This document shows positions 22,632 to 30,027 of a stretch of DNA of 36,219 nucleotides, piece by piece. The stretch spans positions 1 through 36,219 of the forward strand of contig MKUZ01000023.1 in the NCBI GenBank assembly GCA_001899065.1. Reading direction: 5' to 3'. Source of the DNA: Devosia sp. 66-22 (GTDB lineage Bacteria; Pseudomonadota; Alphaproteobacteria; Rhizobiales; Devosiaceae). How positions within the stretch are numbered: the first letter of the stretch is position 1; each line of letters starts with the position of its first letter. A program made the translations under genes and the position numbers. A model generated the notes under the pieces. It made no database searches, was not told the origin of the DNA, and saw only the letters and a list, made by a program, of their open reading frames with translations.

Positions 22632-22944
22632 TCCAATCGGGCTTCTCGAACTCGGGTTCGTTCTCCTCGATCGGGTAGACCGTGATGAGGTCGCCAAAGC
22701 CCGGCTGGAACACCCAAAGGTGCTCCATGAAGAACAGGTAGTCCGTGGCCTGCGGGTGCAGCGTCCGCTTATGCTGGACAAGGATTTGCACCCACATCGG
22801 CATCTGGCTCTCGCGCAGGCCTTCGATCCGGGCGCGGTCCACCATGCGGGCGATCGCCCGAGCCTTGATCTTGACGCGCTTACGCAGCCGCCTCATGCCG
22901 TGGACGGTCGAGCCGCGTTCGTAGCGGTTCGGGACATGGCGCAT
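22600..22944 (-). CDS. Phage protein of unknown function
   Basis: This 114-residue, strongly basic protein (start RRLRKRVKIKARAIARMVDRA) has a C-terminal part with an aromatic segment (YLFFMEHLWVFQPGFGD). No family is recognised. Its end overlaps the polymerase start by about 32 bases, and it begins 3 bases after the upstream stop, so it is part of the replication operon. The basic N-terminus could contact nucleic acid, but that is only a possibility. Confidence 0.65.
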   Translation of the reverse strand: MRHVPNRYERGSTVHGMRRLRKRVKIKARAIARMVDRARIEGLRESQMPMWVQILVQHKRTLHPQATDYLFFMEHLWVFQPGFGDLITVYPIEENEPEFEKPDWNDIRAQRRFH

Positions 22945-22947
22945 GGG

Positions 22948-23541
22948 TCACTCTCCCTCGCGCCCACGGACGGCACTTAGCCCGGCGGGGCCGACCTGTC
23001 CGACGAAGGTGGTGTCCCCGGCCTCGCGCGCAGCGAGCCCGCGAAGGTCGGCGCCGCCGGTCAGCGGAAGTTCGAGCTGTTCGCCGCCCTCGCGGGCCGC
23101 CTGCTCACGGGCAACCTCGTCACGGACAGCCTCGACCCACGCCTCGGCGTCGAGGCGGGACTTGATGACTTCGTGCAGGTAGCCGGACACGTTGAACAGG
23201 AGCCCGCACAGGGCGACCTCCAGCGGCTCCAGCGCGATCTTCTTCCAGCCCCGGTGGATCGTCCACCAGTCGAAGAAGTGACGGAAGCCGGACTTCATGT
23301 AGCTGTCGCGCGGCATCCCCTTCTGCCAGTTGTCGCCGTCGCGGAGGGAACCGTCAGCCAGCTTGCGCTTGCCATGCATGTATTGCGCGAACCGCTCCAT
23401 CACGAGCGGCGAGAAGAAGCCCTCGTAGTCGAGCTTGCTGGCGTCCACGTCGCGGGTCGCGCCAGTGGCAAAGGTGCGGACCAACGGCCCTTGTCCGGGA
23501 GCGTTCGCCCAAGGGGTGTCAGTCGGCTGCGGGTTCGTCAT
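22948..23541 (-). CDS. dATP/dGTP-diphosphohydrolase N-terminal-type (DUF5664) phage protein
   Basis: This 197-residue protein carries the phage domain formerly called DUF5664. The diagnostic order is YEGFFSPLVMERFAQYMHGKR, then DGSLRDGDNWQKGMP, YMKSGFRHFFDWW and a C-terminal helix ending LCGLLFNVSGYLHE. The family is named after a dATP/dGTP diphosphohydrolase N-terminal domain and is built of MazG-like helices, so a role in cleaning or shaping the dNTP pool is likely but not shown here. A low-complexity tail follows residue 150. ATG 23541 overlaps the preceding gene's stop by about 20 bases. It lies two genes upstream of the DNA polymerase. Confidence 0.75.
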   Translation of the reverse strand: MTNPQPTDTPWANAPGQGPLVRTFATGATRDVDASKLDYEGFFSPLVMERFAQYMHGKRKLADGSLRDGDNWQKGMPRDSYMKSGFRHFFDWWTIHRGWKKIALEPLEVALCGLLFNVSGYLHEVIKSRLDAEAWVEAVRDEVAREQAAREGGEQLELPLTGGADLRGLAAREAGDTTFVGQVGPAGLSAVRGREGE

Positions 23542-23791
23542 CGAATTTCCTCCAGTCGGAGTGATTGCGGTCGAAGGCGCGGAGGATGGTCTTCGCGTGC
23601 TTGTTGGTTGCGCCTCGGGGGACACCGCCGATCAGCGGCGGGACCGTGCGGACGGTCCACTCATCGGGGGAGCCCTCGCGTCCGTGGATGGCGTCGGCTT
23701 CGCTGACAGCCTCGGCCCTCACGTCGAAGCCCTGCTTCGTCCAGAAGTCCTCGATCTGCCGTGCGATGCGCTCTGCTTGGTGCTGCTGCAT
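23519..23791 (-). CDS. Small phage protein, unknown
   Basis: This 90-residue protein starts with an amphipathic helix (HQAERIARQIEDFWTKQG). It has a short beta section (FDVRAEAVSEAD), then a basic, Gly-Pro-containing part (PPLIGGVPRGATNK) and an acidic end. No family is recognised. ATG 23791 is supported by AAGGA 7 bases upstream. A GTG at 23815 is in frame but has a poorer context. Its stop lies inside the start of the DUF5664 gene, which indicates coupled translation. Confidence 0.6.
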   Translation of the reverse strand: MQQHQAERIARQIEDFWTKQGFDVRAEAVSEADAIHGREGSPDEWTVRTVPPLIGGVPRGATNKHAKTILRAFDRNHSDWRKFDDEPAAD

Positions 23792-23882
23792 GTGGGTGTC
23801 CTTGGGTAATCCCACCCCCGCCAGCTCCTCCGGCTCTCGTGTCCGGCTGGCGCTGGCGGGCGTGTTGACGTTCCAGTGGCGA

Positions 23883-24518
23883 CTAGAACGGCATATCGTC
23901 GGGGGCGATGCCGCCCGAGGACGGCGCCTGCCCGGGCGTGATGCCCAGCGCGGCGAGCTGCGAGTTGTCCACGCTCTCGAACGCCTTGGCCGCCGAGCGG
24001 CGACCGTCGATGCGCGGCATGTCCGCCTTCACGATCTGGACGTGCTCCAGGGCGAACGAGACGCCCTTGTTGCCCGAGTTGTCGTAGGCGAAGGCGCGGA
24101 CGGTGGCGCGCCCGAGCTGACCCGACCAGACATCGCCGGGGACCGTGATATCCTGCCCATTGATGTCCACGACACCGGGGGCTTTCTTGTCGCCGGGGCT
24201 CCACGGGTTGATGTAGACCGTGAAGTTCTCGAAGCCCGAGTATTCCTTCTCGCTCGCATTGCGGAAGGGGAGGCGGATCGAGCGCATGAACGCCGGGTCA
24301 GCAGCCTTCACCGCACCGAACTTGTCGGTCGCGGCGGCGACGACAGCCGAGCGCAGGTCCTGGTACTGCGTGGTCTTCATCGCGGTGTCATCGAAGCCGA
24401 GGATGACCGAGAAGCGCGGCTTGCCGCCGTCGGCGGCGGGCTTGGCGACGAACAGCGTGTCGGCAAAGCAGAGCGTGCCAATGGGCGTCATCGCCAGGGT
24501 CTTGGGGTTGGAGGCCAA
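23883..24518 (-). CDS. DUF2815-type single-stranded DNA-binding protein
   Basis: This 211-residue protein resembles the phage DUF2815/T7 gp2.5-like single-strand-binding proteins. It has an OB-fold-like beta-rich body (TPIGTLCFADTLFVAKPA, then PRFSVILGF, then WSGQLGRATVRAFAYDN), followed by a flexible linker. The acidic tail ends DDMPF, the tip that SSB proteins use to recruit partners. It should coat ssDNA for the phage polymerase, helicase and nuclease. The start is a TTG at 24518 with GAGGA about 9 bases upstream. No ATG alternative preserves the N-terminal strand. Confidence 0.85.
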   Translation of the reverse strand: MASNPKTLAMTPIGTLCFADTLFVAKPAADGGKPRFSVILGFDDTAMKTTQYQDLRSAVVAAATDKFGAVKAADPAFMRSIRLPFRNASEKEYSGFENFTVYINPWSPGDKKAPGVVDINGQDITVPGDVWSGQLGRATVRAFAYDNSGNKGVSFALEHVQIVKADMPRIDGRRSAAKAFESVDNSQLAALGITPGQAPSSGGIAPDDMPF

Positions 24519-24551
24519 TTACTATTTCCTCAGAGTTGTGTGCCGGTGCCG

Positions 24552-24572
24552 AGTTGCGCGACGTGAGCAACT
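24552..24572. promoter_or_regulatory. AGTTGC/GCAACT inverted repeat before the SSB gene
   Basis: AGTTGC and GCAACT form a perfect 6-base inverted repeat with a 9-base spacer in the 91-base gap between the nuclease gene and the SSB gene. The half-site GTTGC is the same pentamer repeated in other phage gaps, here in inverted orientation. It may be an operator. There is no T-run to suggest a terminator. Confidence 0.35.
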
Positions 24573-24609
24573 AATGACGCAGCGGCGAAACAGGTTCGGG
24601 GTCGGCCTC

Positions 24610-25962
24610 CTAATCGGCGTTGGGTGAGGGGAGGGTGGGTGCGAAGGCTTCCTGCGCCGAGCGGCCCTGCTGGACACGAGTGCGAGGATCGCCCTCGGGG
24701 GCGAGCGTGACGCCGCCGCTGGTGCTGGTCACAAGGCCGAGCTGATCCATGAGCGCTTTGAACGCCTTCTTGCCCAGCAGCCTCTCCGTCTGCGCGGGCG
24801 AGCGCAGGCGCGTCTCGGTGTAGAGGCCGGGTGCGAGCCCGGCGTTGTGCAGGGCGGCCACGATCTTGGGCTCGTCGTCGGCCCACACGCGGCGCGGGCG
24901 GGTCGGAACCAGCTTCCAGCCCATGCCCGGGCGGGACGACGCCCTGAGCCTGTCCGCAGCGAGGGTTTCGAGCGCGGCGAAGTAGGGCTTGATGATCGCG
25001 AGCTTGTCGAGCAGTTCGCCCAGCTTCTTGTCTGAGATGTGTGTGTCCGGCAGCGCGGCGAGCGCGTCGGTGTTGGTCGGCACACTCGTGGGGTCCGCGC
25101 CGTTCGCGACGGCCACGTTGGCGGCGGGCACGTTCTTGAATGCGTCCTTGGCCGCGTCGAGCGAGAACTTTTCGGCGGCCTTGCAGTGAGGCAGCGCCGG
25201 GCAGAAGCGGCAGTGCTCGCCGGGTTGGAAGGTCGTGCCGTTGTCGTTGATCGCCCGTTCGACGCCCTGGTAGAGCGGCCCGCGCGCCCAATCATGGACC
25301 TCCTGCCCGCTGTAGCTGGCGCGCCGGATCGGGCCGTCGGGGTGGTAGGCGCGGGGCTGAACGACGATTGTCTCGATCTCGCTGGGCGTCCAGCCGTCGG
25401 GCAGGGCCGCGTAGCCGTGTTGGGAGAGCAGGTAGTTCAGCAGCTCGCGCGAGAAGGCGCCCGCTGCGTAGTAGAGGAGCTGGGGGTTGCCGGTGGCCTC
25501 GACGGCGATGCCTCGCCCGAACTTGAGGTCCACAATGATCAGCTTGCCGGTCTGCGGGTGGAACGCGATGCAGTCCGCCGTGCCGAACAGATCAATGCCG
25601 AGGGGTGGGAGTCCGCTCCAATGGATCATCGGGGAGACGCGCGTCTCCAGCAGGATGATGTATCCCAGCGCCATGAGGCCGCGCACGAAGTCCACATAGG
25701 CTTGCACGTTGTCCGAGAAATCTTCGTCGGGCGTGAACTCGAAACCGTCCGCGTGGAACGTCCGCCCGATCAGGTCTGCCGGGTTCGAACCTGCGAACAG
25801 CGCGGCCTCGGATACGGAGTGGGCGAGAGTGCCTTCGGCGGAGAACTCGGTCGAGCGACGCTCGCCGGTGTCCACGGCCTGCCCGAGCGCATACGATCCC
25901 GAACACGCGAGGAGCCGGTGCGCCGAGCTGGCGGGGAATGCACTGTGTCCGGTGTTTGCCAT
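24610..25962 (-). CDS. DUF2800 PD-(D/E)XK nuclease, Cas4/RecB-like
   Basis: This 450-residue phage nuclease has the N-terminal start of the DUF2800 family (FPASSAHRLLACSGSYAL), a PD-(D/E)XK core with GTADCIAFHP and KLIIVDLKFGRG (catalytic Asp and Lys), and the QL-type motif NPQLLYYAAGA. A cysteine cluster CRFCPALPHC, near residue 255, together with an upstream cysteine, resembles the iron-sulfur ligands of Cas4 and AddB. Such proteins are thought to act in phage recombination or DNA end processing with SSB. ATG 25962 overlaps the previous stop (TGATG). The C-terminal 150 residues form a separate helical domain. Confidence 0.88.
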   Translation of the reverse strand: MANTGHSAFPASSAHRLLACSGSYALGQAVDTGERRSTEFSAEGTLAHSVSEAALFAGSNPADLIGRTFHADGFEFTPDEDFSDNVQAYVDFVRGLMALGYIILLETRVSPMIHWSGLPPLGIDLFGTADCIAFHPQTGKLIIVDLKFGRGIAVEATGNPQLLYYAAGAFSRELLNYLLSQHGYAALPDGWTPSEIETIVVQPRAYHPDGPIRRASYSGQEVHDWARGPLYQGVERAINDNGTTFQPGEHCRFCPALPHCKAAEKFSLDAAKDAFKNVPAANVAVANGADPTSVPTNTDALAALPDTHISDKKLGELLDKLAIIKPYFAALETLAADRLRASSRPGMGWKLVPTRPRRVWADDEPKIVAALHNAGLAPGLYTETRLRSPAQTERLLGKKAFKALMDQLGLVTSTSGGVTLAPEGDPRTRVQQGRSAQEAFAPTLPSPNAD

Positions 25963-26297
25963 CAGACGGGCTCTCCACGTTCGGCGCGCCACTTGGCGAG
26001 CCCTTCCGGGGTGGCCGTCGAGTTGGCCACGATGCTGTCGGGGTTGTCGTCAATCCACACGTCCGGGACGAAGCCCTGGCCGAAGTGGGTCAGATACCAG
26101 CGCTTGGCGACGCCGCGCGTGTAGAAGACCTCGCGCTTGCCTTCCAGGTTGCGGAGTGGGAGCGTCCGGTCGAGCACGGGGTCGCGGATCGTGACGATTG
26201 CGACCTCGTGTCCGTGCAGTTCGGCGGCGACCGCGACCTTCTCCCAGAACTCGGGGTCGAGGCTGTAGGTCTTGTCGTAGTCGAGCGCGATCCTCAT
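25962..26297 (-). CDS. HAD-like small phosphatase-type phage protein
   Basis: This 111-residue protein has an N-terminal motif like HAD motif I (LDYDKTYS, DxD followed by T) and a C-terminal WIDDNPDSIV resembling the acidic motif IV. Between them, the segment AIVTIRDP could be motif II. It is short and lacks a cap domain. Members of this phage family are thought to act on phosphorylated metabolites or nucleic-acid ends. The substrate is unknown. The stop overlaps the nuclease ATG (TGATG), and the start ATG overlaps the MazG-like stop (ATGA). Confidence 0.65.
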   Translation of the reverse strand: MRIALDYDKTYSLDPEFWEKVAVAAELHGHEVAIVTIRDPVLDRTLPLRNLEGKREVFYTRGVAKRWYLTHFGQGFVPDVWIDDNPDSIVANSTATPEGLAKWRAERGEPV

Positions 26298-26635
26298 TGG
26301 GTCAGCACCATGCGGTGCGGCAGGCCCACCTTCTCTGACGTGGCGTTGAACTTGGCGGCAACCGCAAAGCTCAAATTGATCCCGGCGGCCTGCGCGATGA
26401 GGTCGGCGCAAATGACGACATCTGCCAGCTCCTCCGCCAGATGCTCAATCGTGTCGCGGGAGCCGCGAAGGCCAAGCCGCTCGCGTTCCAGCTTCTTGAT
26501 GACGTTGCAGGCTTCGCCCACTTCACCCGCCATCTCATTGCCACGATAGGACAGGCTGATCTGGTTGCCGCTGTCCCACTGCTTCTGCCGCTCGGCGTTG
26601 GCCGTGGACAGGTCCGTGTAGGTGAAGTCGGTCAT
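26294..26635 (-). CDS. MazG-like nucleotide pyrophosphohydrolase
   Basis: This 113-residue all-alpha protein has the metal-binding pattern of the MazG/dUTPase-like fold: GEVGEACNVIKKLERE on one helix and EELADVVICADLIAQ on the next (ExxE ... ExxD). It should hydrolyse (d)NTPs to monophosphate and pyrophosphate, tuning the nucleotide pool during phage replication. The substrate preference is unknown. It overlaps both neighbours by 4 bases (ATGA at each end), within the replication operon and close to the DUF5664 gene. Confidence 0.85.
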   Translation of the reverse strand: MTDFTYTDLSTANAERQKQWDSGNQISLSYRGNEMAGEVGEACNVIKKLERERLGLRGSRDTIEHLAEELADVVICADLIAQAAGINLSFAVAAKFNATSEKVGLPHRMVLTQ

Positions 26636-26805
26636 GCAAGCCTCTTGGGTTCAGCGTCGGTGGCGCGCTGGTCGAGGACGCGCTGAATGACGAACTCGAT
26701 CTGCCGCATGCCGCACTCGGCGTCGCGCCCTTCGCGCTTGATGGACACGGCGATGTCGTGGGACGAGATGACGGTGCCGTCTTCGAGGGTGACAGTGAAC
26801 TTCAT
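26632..26805 (-). CDS. Small phage protein, unknown
   Basis: This 57-residue protein starts with a beta hairpin (MKFTVTLEDGTVISSHDIA) and ends in a helix (MRQIEFVIQRVLDQ). No family is recognised. The ATG at 26805 lies one base after the upstream stop, and the gene's own stop overlaps the MazG-like ATG (ATGA), so it is firmly in the operon. An extended reading to 26898 runs over the upstream gene and is rejected. Confidence 0.6.
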   Translation of the reverse strand: MKFTVTLEDGTVISSHDIAVSIKREGRDAECGMRQIEFVIQRVLDQRATDAEPKRLA

Positions 26806-26806
26806 T

Positions 26807-27046
26807 CTACTCACCCAATCCCTCGATGCCGGTTCCGACGAAGACCTCAATCGGTGTGTCGTCGTCCTCGGGGGTGTATGTGCCGTCCGCGACCGCACGA
26901 GCGTCGAGGATGGCGTTCAGCGCCATGTCCAGCTCGCCCGGCAGAGGGTTGCCTTGGTTGGCCTTAGAGTAGGCGCGCAGTTCGGCGGAGCTGATCGTTT
27001 CCAGCTCGCACCCGTCGTTCACGACGATCACGTATGGGAGGGTCAT
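26807..27046 (-). CDS. Small acidic phage protein, unknown
   Basis: This 79-residue acidic protein has strands at the N-terminus (LPYVIVVNDG), a helix (SSAELRAYSKANQG) and a C-terminal acidic stretch (TPEDDDTPIEVFVG). No family is recognised. It starts with ATG after a purine-rich AAGGGAAG. The upstream end of its leader, at 27117-27130, holds a GTTGC-TTTT-GTCGC pair resembling repeats upstream of other phage genes. Confidence 0.6.
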   Translation of the reverse strand: MTLPYVIVVNDGCELETISSAELRAYSKANQGNPLPGELDMALNAILDARAVADGTYTPEDDDTPIEVFVGTGIEGLGE

Positions 27047-27100
27047 TTGCTCGACTTCCCTTGGGGTTGAGGAGATTTGGTTGAACTCTGATTTGGTGCT

Positions 27101-27298
27101 TTAGTCGAGAAAATAAGCGACAAAAGCAACGACAACCGCACTAAAGAAAACAGCGACTGCGATGCCCGAAATCCAGAGCGTGTCGGTGCCGAGGGCTTGG
27201 TCGGCAACGAGCGCCCACAGAGCGACGAGCGCGGCTGCTGCGCCCACGAGGGTGCAGACCCGGGAGAGAAACATGCGGACGTGATAGGGGAGGAGCAT
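27101..27298 (-). CDS. Small two-TM membrane protein
   Basis: This 65-residue protein is almost entirely two hydrophobic helices (VCTLVGAAAALVALWALVA and WISGIAVAVFFSAVVVAFVAYF) separated by a short polar turn. It lies within the replication operon and not near lysis or tail genes, so a holin role is not supported. It may be a membrane anchor or superinfection factor. The ribosome-binding site at ATG 27298 is weak. The gap to the upstream stop is 2 bases. Confidence 0.55.
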   Translation of the reverse strand: MLLPYHVRMFLSRVCTLVGAAAALVALWALVADQALGTDTLWISGIAVAVFFSAVVVAFVAYFLD

Positions 27299-27300
27299 TT

Positions 27301-27780
27301 TTAGGCGCCTTTCTGGACCTCGGCGGTCCCGTTCACGGTCAGAAGAACATCGTTGTAGAAGTCCGGCACGCGGTCGTCCGAAATCTCATCGAACTTCTTG
27401 ACGCCGTACTTGGCCTGGAGATTGGCGAGCTGGGGCATGACGCGCTGGTCCTTGTTGAACAGGTCCAGCAGCATCTTCACGCCCGCGCTGCGCCGCTCGG
27501 GGATGGTGAGTTCTTTGACGACATTGCCCGGCGGGGGCTGCTCCTCGGTCGTGGCGGTGGACAGCGGAGCGATGGGCGCCGTCGCAGGCGCGGTGTCCGG
27601 AGGCGTGAGCGCGACGACTTCCGGCGGCCCCATCTCAGCAGTGATGCCGTCCGTGGTCACTTCGGCCTTGCGCATGTGACGAGCGAAGTTCTCCACGCCG
27701 CCAAAGGCGGCGGCAAGAGCTTCGAGCGAGCGCTTCAAGTCTTCGGGGTTGTCGGCATTGATCTGGAGGGAAAACGACAA
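27301..27780 (-). CDS. Phage protein of unknown function
   Basis: This 159-residue protein has three sections: a helical N-terminus (NPEDLKRSLEALAAAFGG), a long Pro/Ala/Thr linker (about residues 52-85) and a C-terminal helical region (RRSAGVKMLLDLFNKDQ ... LQAKYGVKKFDEI). The linker implies two separate functional parts. No family is recognised. The start is a TTG at 27780 with GAGGT 5 bases upstream. It follows the SNF2-type helicase by 9 bases, so an accessory role to that helicase is plausible. Confidence 0.6.
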   Translation of the reverse strand: MSFSLQINADNPEDLKRSLEALAAAFGGVENFARHMRKAEVTTDGITAEMGPPEVVALTPPDTAPATAPIAPLSTATTEEQPPPGNVVKELTIPERRSAGVKMLLDLFNKDQRVMPQLANLQAKYGVKKFDEISDDRVPDFYNDVLLTVNGTAEVQKGA

Positions 27781-27789
27781 TTGGAACCT

Positions 27790-29184
27790 CTATGCAGCAG
27801 TGGTGGTCAGAGCGCCGATAAGGTCGTCAAAGTCCGCCGCCCGGCGACGCGCCCGCGCAGCATACCTTTCGTCGGCGGTGCCCGCCGCGAAGCCATAGAA
27901 CGCCGTCACGCTCTCGGTTTGGCCGAGGCGGTCGAAGCGCCCAACGATCTGGTGGTTGTCTGCCGCGACGCCCTCGGGCTCCAGCAACAGCACGTAGTGC
28001 GCCGCCGTGAGCGTGATGGACGTGCCAGCCGCCGTGTTCTGGCCGATGAAGACCCGGCATGTCGGGTCGTTCTGGAAGCTGTCAACGCGGGTCGCGCGCT
28101 GCGCGGACGAAACACTGCCGTGGATCACTGCCGGGTTGTACGGTGCTAGCGCGGCTTCAAGCTGGTCCAGCACTTCACGGTGCCGCGCGAAGACCCCCAG
28201 CTTGGCGTCGGGGTTGGCGTCGAGGAAGTCCTTGATCCATTCGGTGGCGGCAGGAGTCTTTGCGAGGCCCAGCAGTCGGCGCTCCTCGGCGGCGCTCGGG
28301 CTCAGCTCGGGAAGGTCTTCGTCATCGCTGATGGCCGCCATGAGGGCGTCCAGCTCGCTCGATGTCCGTTGCGCACCGGGGATTGGGCTCAGCGTGAGCG
28401 GCAACGTCAGATGCTGGACCGGGCCGATCTCCTGTTGCACGTCCTTCTTGGCCCGGCGCAGAACGTATGGCCGCAGCGCCTCGCGCAGCTCGTGGATAGT
28501 GATTGGGTTGTTGCCCACGATTTCGAGGCCGTACGGCGTGTCCTGCGTGACGCAGAAGCGCGCGATGAAGGCGTCGTAAGCCGGGATGACGCCGCCAAAC
28601 AATTTGGTGAGCACGTCGGGAAACAGGGCGCGTAGATGGGGGTAAAGCTCGCCCGCGTTCTTGCGCTGGATCGTTGCGGACATGAGCCACGTGCTGGGCG
28701 CGCGGTCGCCGGACACGTCGAGGAGGACGCCACCGGCGAGGTTCAGCTTGGCGCCGTAGATGGCCCGGGTGCGATTGCTGTCCGCGTTGCCAAGATGGTG
28801 CGCTTCGTCAATGACGACGGCATCGAAGGTGCCGAACATCTGGGCGTGCCGGAGGAGCCTCCGGAGTTGCTTGCGCGCCTCGGCCCGTGACAGGGCATCG
28901 AAGGCAGCGACGACGGCAACGGGTGTCGGCGGGATCAGCTTGGTGTTGCCAGTGAATTGGACGACTTCGCGCGGGATCGTCTGCCACTTCGGAATTTCAA
29001 TGGCCCACGAGACGCGCCCGATCGCCTGGCAGATGACGAGGATGCGCTGCGCCCCGATCTTGTCGGCGGCACGGACGGCCTGGGCGGACTTGCCCAACCC
29101 CGTGTCGTCGGCAAGGATCGCGCGGGAGCTTCCGGACAGGAAGTCCACGCCAGCGATCTGAGAGGGGCGCAGCGCGAGGTTCAT
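27790..29184 (-). CDS. SNF2-family DNA helicase/translocase
   Basis: This 464-residue superfamily 2 ATPase is of the compact SNF2/SMARCAL1-like kind found in phages. Motif I is DDTGLGKSAQA, motif II DEAHH, motif III SAT, motif V is around NTAAGTSITLTAAHYVLLLE, and motif VI is QIVGRFDRLGQT. The C-terminal helicase lobe begins near KLGVFARHREVLDQL. Such proteins remodel forks or strip proteins from DNA and often sit beside RuvC-type resolvases, as here. The start ATG is 12 bases after the upstream stop. No accessory nuclease domain is present. Confidence 0.9.
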   Translation of the reverse strand: MNLALRPSQIAGVDFLSGSSRAILADDTGLGKSAQAVRAADKIGAQRILVICQAIGRVSWAIEIPKWQTIPREVVQFTGNTKLIPPTPVAVVAAFDALSRAEARKQLRRLLRHAQMFGTFDAVVIDEAHHLGNADSNRTRAIYGAKLNLAGGVLLDVSGDRAPSTWLMSATIQRKNAGELYPHLRALFPDVLTKLFGGVIPAYDAFIARFCVTQDTPYGLEIVGNNPITIHELREALRPYVLRRAKKDVQQEIGPVQHLTLPLTLSPIPGAQRTSSELDALMAAISDDEDLPELSPSAAEERRLLGLAKTPAATEWIKDFLDANPDAKLGVFARHREVLDQLEAALAPYNPAVIHGSVSSAQRATRVDSFQNDPTCRVFIGQNTAAGTSITLTAAHYVLLLEPEGVAADNHQIVGRFDRLGQTESVTAFYGFAAGTADERYAARARRRAADFDDLIGALTTTAA

Positions 29185-29196
29185 GGTCGGTGGTGC

Positions 29197-29823
29197 TTAG
29201 TGGCGGGTGGCCGTCTTCTCGCCGTCACGGGCGGCAACATACTTGGCCGCCAGCGCCATAAACGGGCCGTGCAGCATCCGGGGCAGGAGCGTGCCGAACT
29301 GCAACACGGACGAATTGGGCTCCACCTTGAGCGCCTTCGTCACGTAGGCGGACACAGCAGCCGCCTCGATGATGAAGCACACGCAATCGAGCAGCGCCGT
29401 CTCCATGATTTCGACGTGGCGGCCCGCGTAGTCCTCGGGCTTGGCTTCGAACGCGGCCTGCATCCCAAGGCGGTTCTGCGTGGACAGCACGCTCAGAGCC
29501 ATCGTGAATCCAGTAGTCACGCCCGCGCGGAACTTGGGCTCGTTCTCGAAGTCCTTGCGCGGCCCCGACTTGATCCAGTCCCAGGAGCTGCCGGTGGCGC
29601 CACCGGGGAGCGGCAGTCCCGTGGCTTCCTTGTCCCGCGCCACCACAGCCTCGGCCAGCGACGGCCCGTAGCGGTCTTCGGCCTCGTGAAACAGCGCATG
29701 GATGGCTTCGAGGTCCATCTGCGAGATGTCGCGGGCCTCGGTGGAAACGCCAGTTTCCGGGGAAGCTGCCTTGCCGATGTGGCCGGGGGCAGTGGTCTGC
29801 TTGGCAGTCTTGGGGTCGGTCAT
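29197..29823 (-). CDS. Phage protein of unknown function
   Basis: This 208-residue protein has a polar N-terminus (about residues 1-45), a Gly/Trp-containing middle (GGATGSSWDWIKSGP) and a long helical C-terminal half. The latter contains a hydrophobic stretch (ALLDCVCFIIEAAAVSAYV) that could be buried or membrane-associated. No family is recognised. It begins a transcription block: 200 bases of non-coding DNA precede it, with GTTGC repeats (29836-29856) and an inverted repeat (29981-30002). Confidence 0.6.
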   Translation of the reverse strand: MTDPKTAKQTTAPGHIGKAASPETGVSTEARDISQMDLEAIHALFHEAEDRYGPSLAEAVVARDKEATGLPLPGGATGSSWDWIKSGPRKDFENEPKFRAGVTTGFTMALSVLSTQNRLGMQAAFEAKPEDYAGRHVEIMETALLDCVCFIIEAAAVSAYVTKALKVEPNSSVLQFGTLLPRMLHGPFMALAAKYVAARDGEKTATRH

Positions 29824-29835
29824 AATCTCTGTCCT

Positions 29836-29856
29836 GTTGCGAGTTGCTCGTGTTGC
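29836..29856 (-). repeat. Three GTTGC repeats in the leader of the 208-residue protein gene
   Basis: GTTGC occurs at 29836, 29843 and 29852 on the plus strand, the last two exactly 9 bases apart (GTTGC-TCGT-GTTGC). The same 9-base-period arrangement recurs in several other non-coding gaps of the element. A repeated regulator half-site is the simplest reading. The function is unproved. Confidence 0.4.
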
Positions 29857-29980
29857 ATGAGGTGCTTACGCTGACAACGAAGGCAAATCACCACGCCTTT
29901 GGGTGATCCGTCAACAGGGGCCAGCGATTTTTTCGAGGGGGCCGTTACAGCGGCGTGACAACGCCGGGGACGGACGGTCA

Positions 29981-30027
29981 AAATAGGACCGTATTCCTAT
30001 TTGTTCCGACTTTGTTCCTGTTGTCAA
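29981..30027 (-). promoter_or_regulatory. Candidate promoter with overlapping operator palindrome
   Basis: On the minus strand a perfect -35 hexamer TTGACA (30022-30027) is followed after 17 bases by a weak -10 (ACAAAT). A perfect 8-base inverted repeat AAATAGGA/TCCTATTT with a 6-base loop (29981-30002) overlaps the expected start region. This is the layout expected for a repressor-controlled promoter of the leftward block beginning at 29823. The palindrome lacks a GC stem and T-run, so it is unlikely to be a terminator. Confidence 0.4.

Noticed and set aside
22948-26635. A diaminopurine (Z-genome) phage, based on the diphosphohydrolase-type domain plus Pol I
   Set aside because: No PurZ-like adenylosuccinate synthetase or DatZ-type phosphohydrolase is recognisable in the window, and DUF5664 and MazG-like proteins are common in ordinary phages.
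27101-27298. Holin
   Set aside because: It has two hydrophobic helices, but it sits in the middle of replication genes with no endolysin nearby.
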